From assembly GCA_022841745.1 (NCBI GenBank), contig JALHQW010000050.1, forward strand, positions 1 through 61,827: DNA of 61,827 nucleotides, written 5' to 3'. Each line of letters starts with the position of its first letter. Position 1 is the first letter of the stretch. Below are positions 1 to 8,932 of this stretch, piece by piece. The position numbers and the translations under genes were made by a program. The DNA is from Saprospiraceae bacterium (GTDB taxonomy: Bacteria > Bacteroidota > Bacteroidia > Chitinophagales > Saprospiraceae). The notes beneath the pieces are model-generated. The model made no database searches, was not told where the DNA came from, and was given only the letters and a program-made list of their open reading frames with translations.

Positions 1-31
1 GTACAAGTCCAAAATCTTTGGGTTCTTCATA

Positions 32-51
32 TGCCGCTACTTTTAGCGGCA
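32..51. other. Short perfect hairpin at window edge
   Basis: An 8-bp perfect stem TGCCGCTA/TAGCGGCA closes a CTTT loop. No T-run follows on either side, so it is not a clear terminator. It may end a gene that lies to the left of the window. Confidence 0.35.
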
Positions 52-170
52 AGTTAATGTTGATTAGAACCCTTTTTCAAATAACCTAATCTTCGACCTG
101 CAATAGGTCAGTTAGTAAGAATTAAAACAAAATGGTTTGATAATTGAATTTATTTGTTTACAGTTTTAGT

Positions 171-178
171 TAACTTTG
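171..178 (+). promoter_or_regulatory. Bacteroidota -7 box upstream of the methylase
   Basis: TAACTTTG matches the Bacteroidota -7 consensus TAnnTTTG and lies 23 bp before the ATG at 202. No good -33 TTTG at 17-23 bp is visible; the nearest TTG ends 24 bp upstream. Its position argues for the ATG at 202 rather than the TTG at 154. Confidence 0.4.
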
Positions 179-201
179 CCCCGGCACATAGCTATACCCT
201 G

Positions 202-3114
202 ATGAAAAGCAAATCCTTGTTCGATGAAGCAGTAGAAGAACTTGGCTACAAAGCCAGCGGGTCGCTGCGTTCAACAAGTGAAGCTGATGGTCAACCCAAT
301 TTCGAAGACCTTACCTCCATTTCTGAATGGCTTGCCCTTGGTAAGGCCAAAAGGCTTCAAGCACATTATGTTTATTTCCGTAGGTTTGATGACCGTCCGT
401 CCCAACCAATAATTTACATCTACAACTTTGCAGAAGGGATGCCAGATGGTGCCAAACTCGGAGAAGTACAGCGAGACATCTGGTCAAGCGGTGAAGTCCC
501 ATGTGCTTTCATCTTTACCAAGGATTCCGTCAGGATAATTAACACAACTTGTCAACCCATTCAGAATGGAGATAAGTTAGAGCCTGTTGATTTGATTGGA
601 CTAGCGCACGAAATCAATGATGATATTCGCAAGCGCTTTATTTCTTATCAACTTGACTCAGGTGAGTTTTGGCATGAAGAAGCAAAAGAATTGGCTTATG
701 ATAGGTCAGCGCACAAGACGCTTTTGAAGAAGTTAGGAGTAGTCAAAAATAAATTAATTGATGAGAAGATTGATGGTAAATTAGTCAATCGTTTGTTGAT
801 TCAATGTGTTCTACTCAGGTTTTTGGAGGAAAAGAAAGAAAGAGACGAAAATGGTGTGGAGCGGTGCGTTTTCCCCGACTATTTTTTTCAGGAAATAGCA
901 CAGGCGAATAACTTCAGGGAGTCCCTTAAAAATGGGAATTTTATAAAAATTTTTAGGTACTTAAACACCAAAGATAGTCTCAATGGACAAATATTCTACT
1001 TGTCGGAGCAAGAAGAAGAACAGCTTTCGAGAATACCTTCTTCCGATTTGGTTGACTGGCTGTATGAAACGACAAAGGATGAAACCTCCCAATTGGCATT
1101 TTGGGATTTGTATTCCTTCCGTTTCTTACCAGTAGAAGTAATCAGCAGTATTTACGAAGCACTTTTCACAACCGATAGAAGCGTAAAAGAGGATGGAATG
1201 GTTTATACCCCGCCCCATCTTGCTGCATTTTTGGTGGATGAAGCTATGCCCTTGAATGCCTGGAGAAGTAAAGAGGATTTCAAAGTCCTTGACCCTGCAT
1301 GTGGATCGGGCATCTTTCTGGTGTTGGCTTTCAAACGGCTGGTGCATTGGTGGCGGCTACAAAATGGAGGCAAGGCTCCCCATGCAACAGATTTGACGGA
1401 CATATTGTCTAAATCTATTACAGGTATAGATAAAGCAGAAAATGCGGTTCTGTTGACGAGGTTCAGCCTATGCCTTGCTGTTACAGATATGCTAACACCG
1501 CCGGAAGTTTACAAGGATTTGCACTTCCCTGAATTAAAAGAGAAACTGGTTGAATCAGATTTTTTCAAGTGGTATGAAGTCAATAACGGAAGTGCAAGGT
1601 TTGACCTTGTCATCGGTAACCCCCCTTTTGTCCAAGCACACAAGGAACTCCCAAATTGGAAAGAATTATCCGAAGTAGCTATTCCCCAAAAGCAGATAGC
1701 ACTTTATTTCTTGAGTGCTGGAATGAAGCTGGTGAAAGAAAAAGGACTACTGTGCTTATTGCTTAAATCCTCTTCTCTTTTATACACTTCTACAGGGAAT
1801 AATTATAGGAAGCATTTTTTCGAGAAAAATAATGTCAGACAGATAATTGATTTTACATTGATGGCGAGGAACCATGTGTTGTGGGAGGTTGGCGAGCCAG
1901 ATACAACAGCCATTTTTGTTTCAAAGGAGAAACCAACTCTCCAAACGAATATTCTTCACTTGGTAGTGAAGCGTACACCTATTAATGGCTTGAAACGCTA
2001 TTTTGAAATAGATGCGTATGATTTTCATTGGGTGCCTTATATAGTGGCGTTGCAAGATGATTTTGTGTGGAAGTGTAATTTATTGGGAGGAGGAAGGCTA
2101 TACAATCTAACCAAATCAATTAAAACCTACCCAACAATATTCGATTATTTAAGGTCTAAAAAATGGCACTTTGGAGAGGGGTATGAAACTATTAGCACCC
2201 AAGCTGAGAAAGATGCTGACTACATTACTGGAAAACCATACTTGCCATATGAATGCTTAACAACTGATGGGATAATTTGTAATGAACTCCCGATAGAGCA
2301 TTCGACTAAATTTTACCGGCCTGCAAAGAAAGAGCTTTATGCCCCACCGCATATACTATTAAGGGAAGTTGTTAATGACAATGGTCTTTTTTCGATAGGT
2401 TTTTCTGACAAGTACTTGACTTTTAAAGTTCAAATTATTGGGATTTCTGCCCCCTATCAAGAAAGGGAGGAGTTGTATAGCTTGTTTACTCACATTCACA
2501 ATGCGAGTAAATTTTATTACGCAATAATTTTTGCCACTTCGCCAAGATGCCTTGTTGTAAAAAACACTTCATTCATTCCGTCAGACTTTTACAATCTGCC
2601 ATACGATATTTCAAACAACTTGTCATTGACACCGCATCAGCAGATAGTCATAAATGATGTAGTAGATTACTACCAATTATATATTCGACACACGAAAAAT
2701 GTTGTGCTTAATAGTATTTTGTCTAAAAATTTATCGAAAAAATTTTCTGAATTTTCAATTATTTTCTGTGAAGTATTAAACTCTATTTTCCAAAAAGGAA
2801 ACAATAGATTTCATCTTTCTGATGCTGGAACTCTTCACAACAACAGTTTCCTTTACGTCGCATTCCGCTATGACGACAAACCAGATTTTACCTTTTCAGA
2901 AGTAAGCGAGGAACCTCCAATAGCATCAGAAGGAAAACTACAAGAACTGCTAACACTTGATAAAGGATATGCCAAATTCTCCCGTATTCTAAAAATCTAC
3001 AAGAAAGACTACGTCTGTTTCATTAAACCCAACCAACTCCGTTATTGGCTTGACTCGATTGCACTTCGTGATGCCGATTGGGTGCTTGAAGATTTGGTGA
3101 GGAACGGGCATTAA
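202..3114 (+). CDS. Eco57I-class N6-adenine DNA methyltransferase, possible type IIG restriction-modification enzyme
   Basis: A 970-residue protein predicted to methylate adenine in DNA. The AdoMet-binding motif I DPACGSGIF sits at about 364-372 and the catalytic motif IV NPPF at about 473-476, the pattern of N6-adenine methylases of the Eco57I group. The roughly 360 residues before motif I are not recognised; the roughly 450 after motif IV probably hold the target-recognition region. A nuclease motif cannot be placed with certainty, so cutting may depend on the next gene, which starts 12 bp downstream on the same strand and carries a PD-(D/E)XK signature. ATG 202 is preferred over the upstream TTG at 154 because a promoter-like TAACTTTG lies between them. 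Alternatives are a BREX/PglX-like or solitary methylase. Genes to the left are not visible. The methylase assignment is firm; the restriction role is inferred. Confidence 0.85.
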   Translation: MKSKSLFDEAVEELGYKASGSLRSTSEADGQPNFEDLTSISEWLALGKAKRLQAHYVYFRRFDDRPSQPIIYIYNFAEGMPDGAKLGEVQRDIWSSGEVPCAFIFTKDSVRIINTTCQPIQNGDKLEPVDLIGLAHEINDDIRKRFISYQLDSGEFWHEEAKELAYDRSAHKTLLKKLGVVKNKLIDEKIDGKLVNRLLIQCVLLRFLEEKKERDENGVERCVFPDYFFQEIAQANNFRESLKNGNFIKIFRYLNTKDSLNGQIFYLSEQEEEQLSRIPSSDLVDWLYETTKDETSQLAFWDLYSFRFLPVEVISSIYEALFTTDRSVKEDGMVYTPPHLAAFLVDEAMPLNAWRSKEDFKVLDPACGSGIFLVLAFKRLVHWWRLQNGGKAPHATDLTDILSKSITGIDKAENAVLLTRFSLCLAVTDMLTPPEVYKDLHFPELKEKLVESDFFKWYEVNNGSARFDLVIGNPPFVQAHKELPNWKELSEVAIPQKQIALYFLSAGMKLVKEKGLLCLLLKSSSLLYTSTGNNYRKHFFEKNNVRQIIDFTLMARNHVLWEVGEPDTTAIFVSKEKPTLQTNILHLVVKRTPINGLKRYFEIDAYDFHWVPYIVALQDDFVWKCNLLGGGRLYNLTKSIKTYPTIFDYLRSKKWHFGEGYETISTQAEKDADYITGKPYLPYECLTTDGIICNELPIEHSTKFYRPAKKELYAPPHILLREVVNDNGLFSIGFSDKYLTFKVQIIGISAPYQEREELYSLFTHIHNASKFYYAIIFATSPRCLVVKNTSFIPSDFYNLPYDISNNLSLTPHQQIVINDVVDYYQLYIRHTKNVVLNSILSKNLSKKFSEFSIIFCEVLNSIFQKGNNRFHLSDAGTLHNNSFLYVAFRYDDKPDFTFSEVSEEPPIASEGKLQELLTLDKGYAKFSRILKIYKKDYVCFIKPNQLRYWLDSIALRDADWVLEDLVRNGH

Positions 3115-3126
3115 TATTAGGTTTCA

Positions 3127-3828
3127 ATGACTTGCGACCAAAATAGCCAAAGTATAAGCACTGATTTTTCGCTCCTTGACAAAGGAGTAGTCATAAATCT
3201 ATTGCTTAAGACAGTTGAAGATTGCTTGTTTGATTTGAAAACCAATATGGCCACAATGTTTCCAGAACTTGCCACGCATAGCGGTACAATAGTCGAGCGA
3301 TTTTATGATGGAGAATTTTCCCATCAATATCAAATTGCAGTCTCCAAATCTCCAATGGCAGGCAAGGTTACATTTCACGATGAAAATACTCGTCCAGAAA
3401 ACCTGCTCAAAAGAGAAAAAAAGAAGGGACTAAGCCGACAGATTGATATTGGAATTCGCTTGAACCACTCAAGAGACAGGATTTTAGTTATTGAAGGCAA
3501 ACGCCTTCATAGTAAAAATGACAAACAGTATGTTTCAGGAAACACTGGTGGTATTGGTCGTTTCAAGCGAGGCCAACATGGAGAAGAGCTTGAAAAGGCA
3601 TGTATTATAGGGTTCATGGAAACGGATACCTATACATTCTGGCATGAAACTATCAATGGCTGGATTGCTTCCGAACAATCGGAAATTTCCGATCTACTAT
3701 GGGGCGAAAACGAGCTTCTCCAGCCCATCACAAACTACTATGACCGCTTTTCCAAGTGCTATTCCATCCACACAAGGATTACGCAACCGCCTATTAAGCT
3801 TGTGCATTATTGGGTGAATGTGATTTGA
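3127..3828 (+). CDS. PD-(D/E)XK nuclease-like protein beside the methylase
   Basis: A 233-residue protein with a likely restriction-nuclease core. Asp107 in the segment RQIDIGIRL is followed about 15 residues later by VIEGKR, giving Glu123 and Lys125, the usual spacing and order of PD-(D/E)XK enzymes. A conserved-looking stretch GGIGRFKRGQHG follows at 141-152. There is no signal peptide or membrane segment. It lies 12 bp after the methylase on the same strand and the two are probably co-transcribed, so a role as the cutting partner is plausible. The family was not recognised by name. A non-defensive nuclease or a catalytically dead relative is possible. What is seen is the motif and the neighbourhood; restriction is inferred. 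Confidence 0.6.
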   Translation: MTCDQNSQSISTDFSLLDKGVVINLLLKTVEDCLFDLKTNMATMFPELATHSGTIVERFYDGEFSHQYQIAVSKSPMAGKVTFHDENTRPENLLKREKKKGLSRQIDIGIRLNHSRDRILVIEGKRLHSKNDKQYVSGNTGGIGRFKRGQHGEELEKACIIGFMETDTYTFWHETINGWIASEQSEISDLLWGENELLQPITNYYDRFSKCYSIHTRITQPPIKLVHYWVNVI

Positions 3829-3857
3829 AGGCTGATATAAATAATATCACAAAGGTA

Positions 3858-4997
3858 TTACCGACCTAACATCTCCTCTAACTTCAACAAACTCTCCAAA
3901 CTATGCGCACTCTCAAACTCATCCAAGAATGGCAGTGCCACACTCATTCCCTTGGCCAAGGGCTGGTAATTTGGGTTGCCCTTTAGCGGATTGAGCCAAA
4001 CCACCTTCCATGCACGGCCTTTTATGCGCTGCAATGCGGTGTGCAGCAGGGCCGGGTCGCCCGTTTCGAGGCCGTCGCTGAGGACGACAACGAGCGGTGA
4101 GCCGTTCAGCATTTCCTTGCCATAGCCATCCACGAAGTCTTGCAGGCAGGCCCCGATTTTCGTTCCGCTCGACCAGTGGTCGGCTTGGGCAGCGATTTGC
4201 GCCAGCGCAAACTCAAGGTAGCTCTCCTGCAAGGCCGCCGTGATGCGCACGAGCGAGGTACTGAACACAAATGCCTCCAACTGCCGGAAATTTTCCCGTA
4301 GGGCACAAATGAAGCGCAACAGGTAAAAACTGTATTTGTCCATGGAGCCACTCACGTCGAGCAGCAGGATGAGCCTGCGCCGACCGGGCCGGCGGGTCTT
4401 GCGGAGCAACTGCATCGGCTCGCCACCGAAGCCAATGCTGCGGCGGATGGTTTTCCGCAAATGGATGGCACCCTGTTTGGCATCCAGCTTGTGCCGACGC
4501 CTTAGCCGTAGTGCCATTTCCCGGAAAAGCTGCTCGGAAAGCTCCTCCAAATGCTGGGCGTCCATGTCGGCCACTTTGGAAAAATCCGTTTTTCGAAGCT
4601 GCTCGGAGGCGCTGGCCCCTGTGGTGCTTTTCACGGCCTCCAGTTCTTCTTCGGTGGGTGGGCTTTCGCCCAATAGCGTGGGGGCAGTGGAGGGCGCTTG
4701 GTTGGCCTTGTGCTGCTGGTTCTTTTCCGACCGCTTTTGGTTGAGTTCAACGGGGTCTTTCCGCCAAAAAAGCAGGAACAATTTCTCGAAGCGGAGCCGC
4801 TCCTCTGGCGTCCGGCAGAACAGCGATTTCAGTGCCGATTTGAAGTAAAACTTGTGCTGCAAAAGCCCGTCGGCGGCTACCCGCACCGCCTCCTGCGTCT
4901 CCCGGATGCCCACGTTGAAGCCCTGCTCCCGCAGGAAACGGGAAAAGGAAACGATGGCATCCGAAAGGCCGTTGGCGGGGAATTGGCGCTCGTTCAT
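3858..4997 (-). CDS. VWA-domain protein, CoxE-like
   Basis: A 379-residue von Willebrand factor A protein. The metal-ion-dependent adhesion site DVSGS begins at about residue 214 inside LLLDVSGSMDKYSF; a second acidic segment VVLSDGLETGDP fits the rest of the site. The first 200 residues are helical and charged, as in CoxE proteins. The start codon overlaps the stop of the upstream MoxR ATPase by one base (ATGA), so the two are translationally coupled. MoxR-VWA pairs act as ATP-driven chaperones that insert metals or mature cofactor enzymes; with an XdhC gene upstream, the CO-dehydrogenase/xanthine-dehydrogenase maturation type is the best fit. No hydroxylase structural gene is present in the window, so the client is unknown. 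Confidence 0.85.
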   Translation of the reverse strand: MNERQFPANGLSDAIVSFSRFLREQGFNVGIRETQEAVRVAADGLLQHKFYFKSALKSLFCRTPEERLRFEKLFLLFWRKDPVELNQKRSEKNQQHKANQAPSTAPTLLGESPPTEEELEAVKSTTGASASEQLRKTDFSKVADMDAQHLEELSEQLFREMALRLRRRHKLDAKQGAIHLRKTIRRSIGFGGEPMQLLRKTRRPGRRRLILLLDVSGSMDKYSFYLLRFICALRENFRQLEAFVFSTSLVRITAALQESYLEFALAQIAAQADHWSSGTKIGACLQDFVDGYGKEMLNGSPLVVVLSDGLETGDPALLHTALQRIKGRAWKVVWLNPLKGNPNYQPLAKGMSVALPFLDEFESAHSLESLLKLEEMLGR

Positions 4998-5845
4998 CAG
5001 AGGCTGGCTTTGATGCGTTGGATGTCGTCGGCGGACTTGAGCACCGTGCCCAGCGTCTGCTCGATGGCCTTGCGGCTGAGTTCCCGGTGGCCCAGCGCCA
5101 TGAGCGATTCAGCCCAGTCAATCGTTTCCGAGATGCCCGGTGTTTTGTTGAGTTTTTGCTCCCGCAATTGCTGCACCCAAGTCACAACCTGCTCGGCCAA
5201 CTGGTGCTCTATCCCGTTCAGCCGCTTTTTCACGATGGAAACCTCCTTCTGGTGGTCGGGGTAGTCGAGCCAGTGGTAAATGCAGCGGCGGCGCAGGGCG
5301 TCGCTCAGCTCACGGGTGCGGTTGGAGGTGAGAATGACATAAGGACGGTGTACTGCTTTGATGGTGCCGAGTTCGGGTATGCTGATTTGAAAAGCTGACA
5401 GCAGCTCCAACAGAAACGCCTCGAATTCCTCGTCGGAGCGGTCGAGTTCGTCAATGAGCAGCACGGGCGATTTGTCCTTGGCGGAAATGGCCTGCAACAG
5501 CGGGCGCTCCAGCAGGAAGTCGGGGCCGAAAATGTGGCGCTCCTTCTCAGCCAATGACACCGGGCTTTGCTCCTGCAATTTGATGCCGAGCAACTGCTTT
5601 TGGTAGTTCCATTCGTAGATGGCCGTAGCCGAGTCCAGCCCCTCGTAGCATTGCAAGCGGATGAGCGGGGCATCGAGGTGCTCGGCCAAGGCCAGCGCAA
5701 CCTCCGTCTTTCCCACCCCTGGCGGGCCTTCGATGAGGAGGGGCTTTTGCAGTTTTAAGACAAGAAAAAGGGCGGTCGCCAATTCTTCATCGGCGACGTA
5801 ATTGCGCTTTTCAAGTGCATGGATGATGTTTATTATATCCCTCAA
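4997..5845 (-). CDS. MoxR-family AAA+ ATPase, CoxD-like
   Basis: A 282-residue AAA+ ATPase. Walker A GPPGVGKT is at 40-47 and Walker B VLLIDE at 128-133, followed by LDRSDEEFEAFLLELLS typical of the MoxR branch; the sensor-1 segment VILTSNRTREL is also visible. Length is usual for MoxR proteins. It overlaps the CoxE-like VWA gene by one base and follows the XdhC-type gene after 221 bp. The MoxR/VWA/XdhC combination is known from molybdenum hydroxylase maturation, where the ATPase and VWA protein act together on the apo-enzyme. The target enzyme is not encoded nearby. The family call is firm; the specific CoxD role is inference from neighbours. Confidence 0.88.
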   Translation of the reverse strand: MRDIINIIHALEKRNYVADEELATALFLVLKLQKPLLIEGPPGVGKTEVALALAEHLDAPLIRLQCYEGLDSATAIYEWNYQKQLLGIKLQEQSPVSLAEKERHIFGPDFLLERPLLQAISAKDKSPVLLIDELDRSDEEFEAFLLELLSAFQISIPELGTIKAVHRPYVILTSNRTRELSDALRRRCIYHWLDYPDHQKEVSIVKKRLNGIEHQLAEQVVTWVQQLREQKLNKTPGISETIDWAESLMALGHRELSRKAIEQTLGTVLKSADDIQRIKASL

Positions 5846-5914
5846 TTGGTGGTTATAGTTTTAAAAGAAATGAGTAGATTTTCGGAGGTGGTAGCTTTGG
5901 TTAAAGTGCGTGGA

Positions 5915-6060
5915 ATTTGATTTATAATATAAGATTTAAGACATAAGATTTTAGATTTATTTGAGGTGCTGCTAATTATTGAAATAGCAGTATTTGCAGC
6001 TACTCTCGGTGCCTCAAAATCTAAAATCTATTATCGTCTATCTAATATCTTAAATCAAAT
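5915..6060. repeat. Imperfect inverted repeat of about 52-bp arms inside the cox-like operon
   Basis: The left arm (5915-5968) and the reverse complement of the right arm (6009-6060) both read ATTTGATTTA, then purine-rich AAGAT/TAGAT steps, then AGATTTTAGATTT and GAGG. A small perfect hairpin CTGCTA/TAGCAG (5969-5974 and 5985-5990) lies in the middle. It fills most of the gap between the XdhC and MoxR genes. It could be an RNA structure that uncouples the genes or a decayed miniature element. Confidence 0.55.
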
Positions 6061-6066
6061 AATAAA

Positions 6067-7215
6067 CTACCCTCCCTCAACCATCAGCTTTTCCCGCTCG
6101 TGTATCGGCTGCATTTTATCCCTTAATGAAATGCCACGGCGTTCCTTTAAAACGGCCATGATTTCCGCCAATATGGACAGTGCAATTTCCTCGGAGGTTT
6201 CAGCGCCAATATCCAGGCCTGCTGGACTGAAAATTGTGTCCAATTGCGCAGCAGAAAGCGGCCTGCCCTCTTCCTCGAACTCGTCGAGCATGCGGTTCAG
6301 TTTTTTCTTGGGGCCGAGCATGGCGATGTAACGGGCACCTTTTTGGCAAAGCTCGTGGAGCATTGCCTTGTCGTAATTGTAGTTGTGGGTCATCAGGGCG
6401 AAGACGGTGTAGTCGTCGAGGGCGATGTGTTTCAGCACCTGCTCCGGCTTTGCGACAAGCACCTGACAGGCACTGGCGAAACGTTCAGGTCGGGCGTGGG
6501 TGGCCCGGCCATCCACCACCTTCGTTTCCCAACCGAGAATGTCGGCCATGTCCACCACGGGCATCACGTCGTTGCCTGCGCCGATAAGCACAAGCGAAAG
6601 GACGGGCGGGAGTATTTCATAGAAAACCGTGACTTCGCCTGCTGAGGTCGGGTAGCTCACCCATTTGCTTTCGCTGGTTTGGAATGCGGCTTGGGCGTCA
6701 TTTTGCCAGCGGACTTGGAGGGATTCGACGGGGCATCCGCCGAAGACATCGCCGTTTTCCCCCATGAGGAGTCGGGTACCGGGCTGTGCCTGTCGGCGGT
6801 CGTTCAGGTTGAAAAACGTAGCAACGACGCAGGTTTGGCGGCGTTCAGTCGCTTTTTTCAGCAAGGAAATGGGGTTGTTCGGGTCGTTGGGCAGGATGGG
6901 TTCGATGAGCACCTGGATGATGCCGTTGCAGCCAAGGCCAATGCCCAGCGTGGCGTCGTCCTCGTCCATGGTGTCGTAGGTGACGAGGGCCGGGCGCTGC
7001 TCGTTGATGACGTGGAAGGCTTTGCGCATGGCGTCACCCTCCAAGCATCCGCCGCTGATGGCCCCGGTCAGGCGGCCATCCTCCACGACGAGCATTCTGG
7101 CTCCTGGTCGGCGGTAGGAACTGCCTTCGACGTGGACGACGGTGGCCAATGCCGAGCGTTTCCCTTCTTTTTGCAGCTCATCGTAAGAGCTGATGATTTC
7201 ACGGATTTCTTTCAT
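6067..7215 (-). CDS. XdhC/CoxF-family molybdenum-hydroxylase maturation protein
   Basis: A 382-residue XdhC-family protein. The N-terminal XdhC domain shows the hallmark VEGSSYRRPGARMLV and SGGCLEGD; the C-terminal part carries a Rossmann-type segment LVLIGAGNDV and ends with the helical LDIGAETSEEIALSILAEI. XdhC proteins bind the molybdenum cofactor, help its sulfuration and load it into xanthine or CO dehydrogenase-type enzymes. The ATG at 7215 is chosen over the one at 7254 because a well-formed promoter lies at 7259-7291 and the family starts with MKEI-like sequence. It heads a minus-strand set with the MoxR and VWA genes. No molybdenum hydroxylase is present in the window. Confidence 0.88.
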   Translation of the reverse strand: MKEIREIISSYDELQKEGKRSALATVVHVEGSSYRRPGARMLVVEDGRLTGAISGGCLEGDAMRKAFHVINEQRPALVTYDTMDEDDATLGIGLGCNGIIQVLIEPILPNDPNNPISLLKKATERRQTCVVATFFNLNDRRQAQPGTRLLMGENGDVFGGCPVESLQVRWQNDAQAAFQTSESKWVSYPTSAGEVTVFYEILPPVLSLVLIGAGNDVMPVVDMADILGWETKVVDGRATHARPERFASACQVLVAKPEQVLKHIALDDYTVFALMTHNYNYDKAMLHELCQKGARYIAMLGPKKKLNRMLDEFEEEGRPLSAAQLDTIFSPAGLDIGAETSEEIALSILAEIMAVLKERRGISLRDKMQPIHEREKLMVEGG

Positions 7216-7258
7216 AGTGGCTGCGAAAAATGGCTTGTTGTTTTGTCTTGTCAAAGTA

Positions 7259-7291
7259 CAAAGTTAGGATTTATAAGGGCTATTTCGTCAA
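7259..7291 (-). promoter_or_regulatory. Promoter of the xdhC-moxR-VWA set
   Basis: On the minus strand TTG (7289-7291) is followed by 22 bp and TAACTTTG (7266-7259), an excellent match to the Bacteroidota TTG-N17-23-TAnnTTTG promoter. Transcription would start near 7252, leaving a leader of about 37 nt before the ATG at 7215. Confidence 0.55.
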
Positions 7292-7441
7292 TGACTATTT
7301 TCATTTGGGAAACAATGGTTTGATGCCCAATGAACCAGAATTATGGCTTTTCCCAAAAACTCGTAACCGAAAACCCACGAACCATTGTATTTTACCCCCG
7401 CAATTTCAAACCTCCTGTTGGGGAGCCAAAACTGACGAAAA

Positions 7442-8731
7442 ATGAAAAGAAGAGATTTTCTAAAACACGCCGCCACGCTGGCCGGTGTGACCCTCCTGCC
7501 CTCCTCCGTTTGGGCCATCGCAAAGAACGGGAAGCTCCGCACGGCGCATATCGGCGTGGGCGGCATGGGTCTGGATGACCTCAAATCCATTACCTCGCAC
7601 GAAATGGTGGAGGTCACGGCCCTCTGTGACGTGGACTCGAACAACCTCTCCGCTGCAAGGAGGCTGTTTCCCGGCGCCAAGGGCTTTGCCGATTACCGCA
7701 AGATGCTGCAGCAGTTGGACAAGGCCATTGACGCAGTCATCATCTCCACGCCCGACCACACGCACGCCCCGGCAGCGCTGATGGCCATGGAAATGGGCAA
7801 GCCCGTCTATTGCCAAAAGCCGCTCACCCACCACGTAACCGAGGCAAGGGCCATGCGCAAAATGGCCGAAGACAAAAACCTCGTGACCCAAATGGGCATC
7901 CAAATCCACTCTTGGAAGGAGTACCGGGGCACGGCGCAGCTCATCCAATCGGGCATCATCGGCAAGGTGCATACCGTGCGGGCCTGGTCGAACAAGAACT
8001 GGGGCTACGACGGCCCAGCTCCCACTGGCAGCGACCCCGTGCCAGCCAGCCTTGATTGGAACCTCTGGCTCGGCACCTCGCCCGAAAGGCCGTACAAGGA
8101 CAAAATCTATCACCCGGGCAATTGGCGCAAGCTGCTCGACTATGGCTGCGGCACCCTCGGCGACATGGGCGTCCATATCTTCGACACGCCCTATACGGCA
8201 CTGGCGCTGGATGTGCCCAAGGAAATCTGCTGCGAATGCCGCAAGCCCAACGGCTTTGCGCACCCGGAGCACAACATCGTCACTTACGAGTTCCCCGGCA
8301 CGCAGTACACCACCAAAGACCTGAAATGGGTTTGGTACGATGGCGTGAATGCCCCCAAGGAGCACAAGGAATTGAAGATGCCCAAAGGCGAGAAACTGCC
8401 CGGACAAGGCGCTATGTTCATCGGCGAAAAGGGCAGGCTGCTGTTGCCGCATATCGGCTACCCGAAGCTCATCGTTAATGGCAAGTTCGAGGAGTTCAAG
8501 TTCCCCGAATTAGAAGAAATTGACCACTACCACCAGTTTGTGGATGCCTGCTTGGGCAAGACTAAAACGAGTGCGCCGTTCAGCTATGCCGCCCGCTTGA
8601 CGGAGTCCATCCTGCTGGGTGTGGTTGCCAACCGCTTCCCGAACGAGAAACTGCATTGGGACAATGCGACGCAGCAGTTCTCGGAGGCGGGGGCCAACTT
8701 GTTGTTGGATGCGAAATATCGGCAGTTTTGA
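7442..8731 (+). CDS. Gfo/Idh/MocA-family oxidoreductase with an export signal
   Basis: A 429-residue NAD(P)-dependent oxidoreductase. The N-terminus RRDFLKHAATLAGVTLLP is a Tat-like signal, and the mature part opens with the dinucleotide-binding GVGGMG at 38-43. The family's EKP motif appears as QKP in PVYCQKPLTHHVTEA. The C-terminal half has the alpha/beta substrate domain with GDMGVHIFD. Secreted members of this family in Bacteroidota act on sugars or sugar derivatives, often in the periplasm; the substrate cannot be told here. It is a single-gene unit: the upstream neighbour is divergent and a strong terminator follows 24 bp after the stop. Confidence 0.87.
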   Translation: MKRRDFLKHAATLAGVTLLPSSVWAIAKNGKLRTAHIGVGGMGLDDLKSITSHEMVEVTALCDVDSNNLSAARRLFPGAKGFADYRKMLQQLDKAIDAVIISTPDHTHAPAALMAMEMGKPVYCQKPLTHHVTEARAMRKMAEDKNLVTQMGIQIHSWKEYRGTAQLIQSGIIGKVHTVRAWSNKNWGYDGPAPTGSDPVPASLDWNLWLGTSPERPYKDKIYHPGNWRKLLDYGCGTLGDMGVHIFDTPYTALALDVPKEICCECRKPNGFAHPEHNIVTYEFPGTQYTTKDLKWVWYDGVNAPKEHKELKMPKGEKLPGQGAMFIGEKGRLLLPHIGYPKLIVNGKFEEFKFPELEEIDHYHQFVDACLGKTKTSAPFSYAARLTESILLGVVANRFPNEKLHWDNATQQFSEAGANLLLDAKYRQF

Positions 8732-8755
8732 GGTGTAAACTTGGTTTTTGAAAAT

Positions 8756-8794
8756 GAAAAGCACCGTCCATTCGAAATGAATGGACGGTGCTTT
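8756..8794 (+). terminator. Strong intrinsic terminator after the oxidoreductase
   Basis: A perfect 17-bp stem (8756-8772 with 8778-8794) closes a GAAAT loop; the right arm ends in TTTT followed by CTTT. The stem is AAAAGCACCGTCCATTC and its complement. Confidence 0.85.
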
Positions 8795-8932
8795 TCTTTA
8801 TTAGGTGAAGTATTCCCAGTTTATTAGTCAAAACCATTGCAGAACAGGCAAAACGAAGCAACTTTCAACACCATCTCCCCATCTTTCCTATTTTCGCAAT
8901 CCTTTTCCAAATCTACTCAACCAATTTCCTTT

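Noticed and set aside
4336-4848. 170-codon plus-strand frame opposite the VWA gene
   Set aside because: Antisense shadow of a clear VWA protein; composition is Arg/Ser-rich as expected from the reverse of a GC-rich gene.
7312-7388. ACAATGGTT/AACCATTGT inverted repeat between xdhC and the oxidoreductase
   Set aside because: Only 9-bp arms 59 bp apart; noted only because CACGAACCATTG recurs at 20871-21018.
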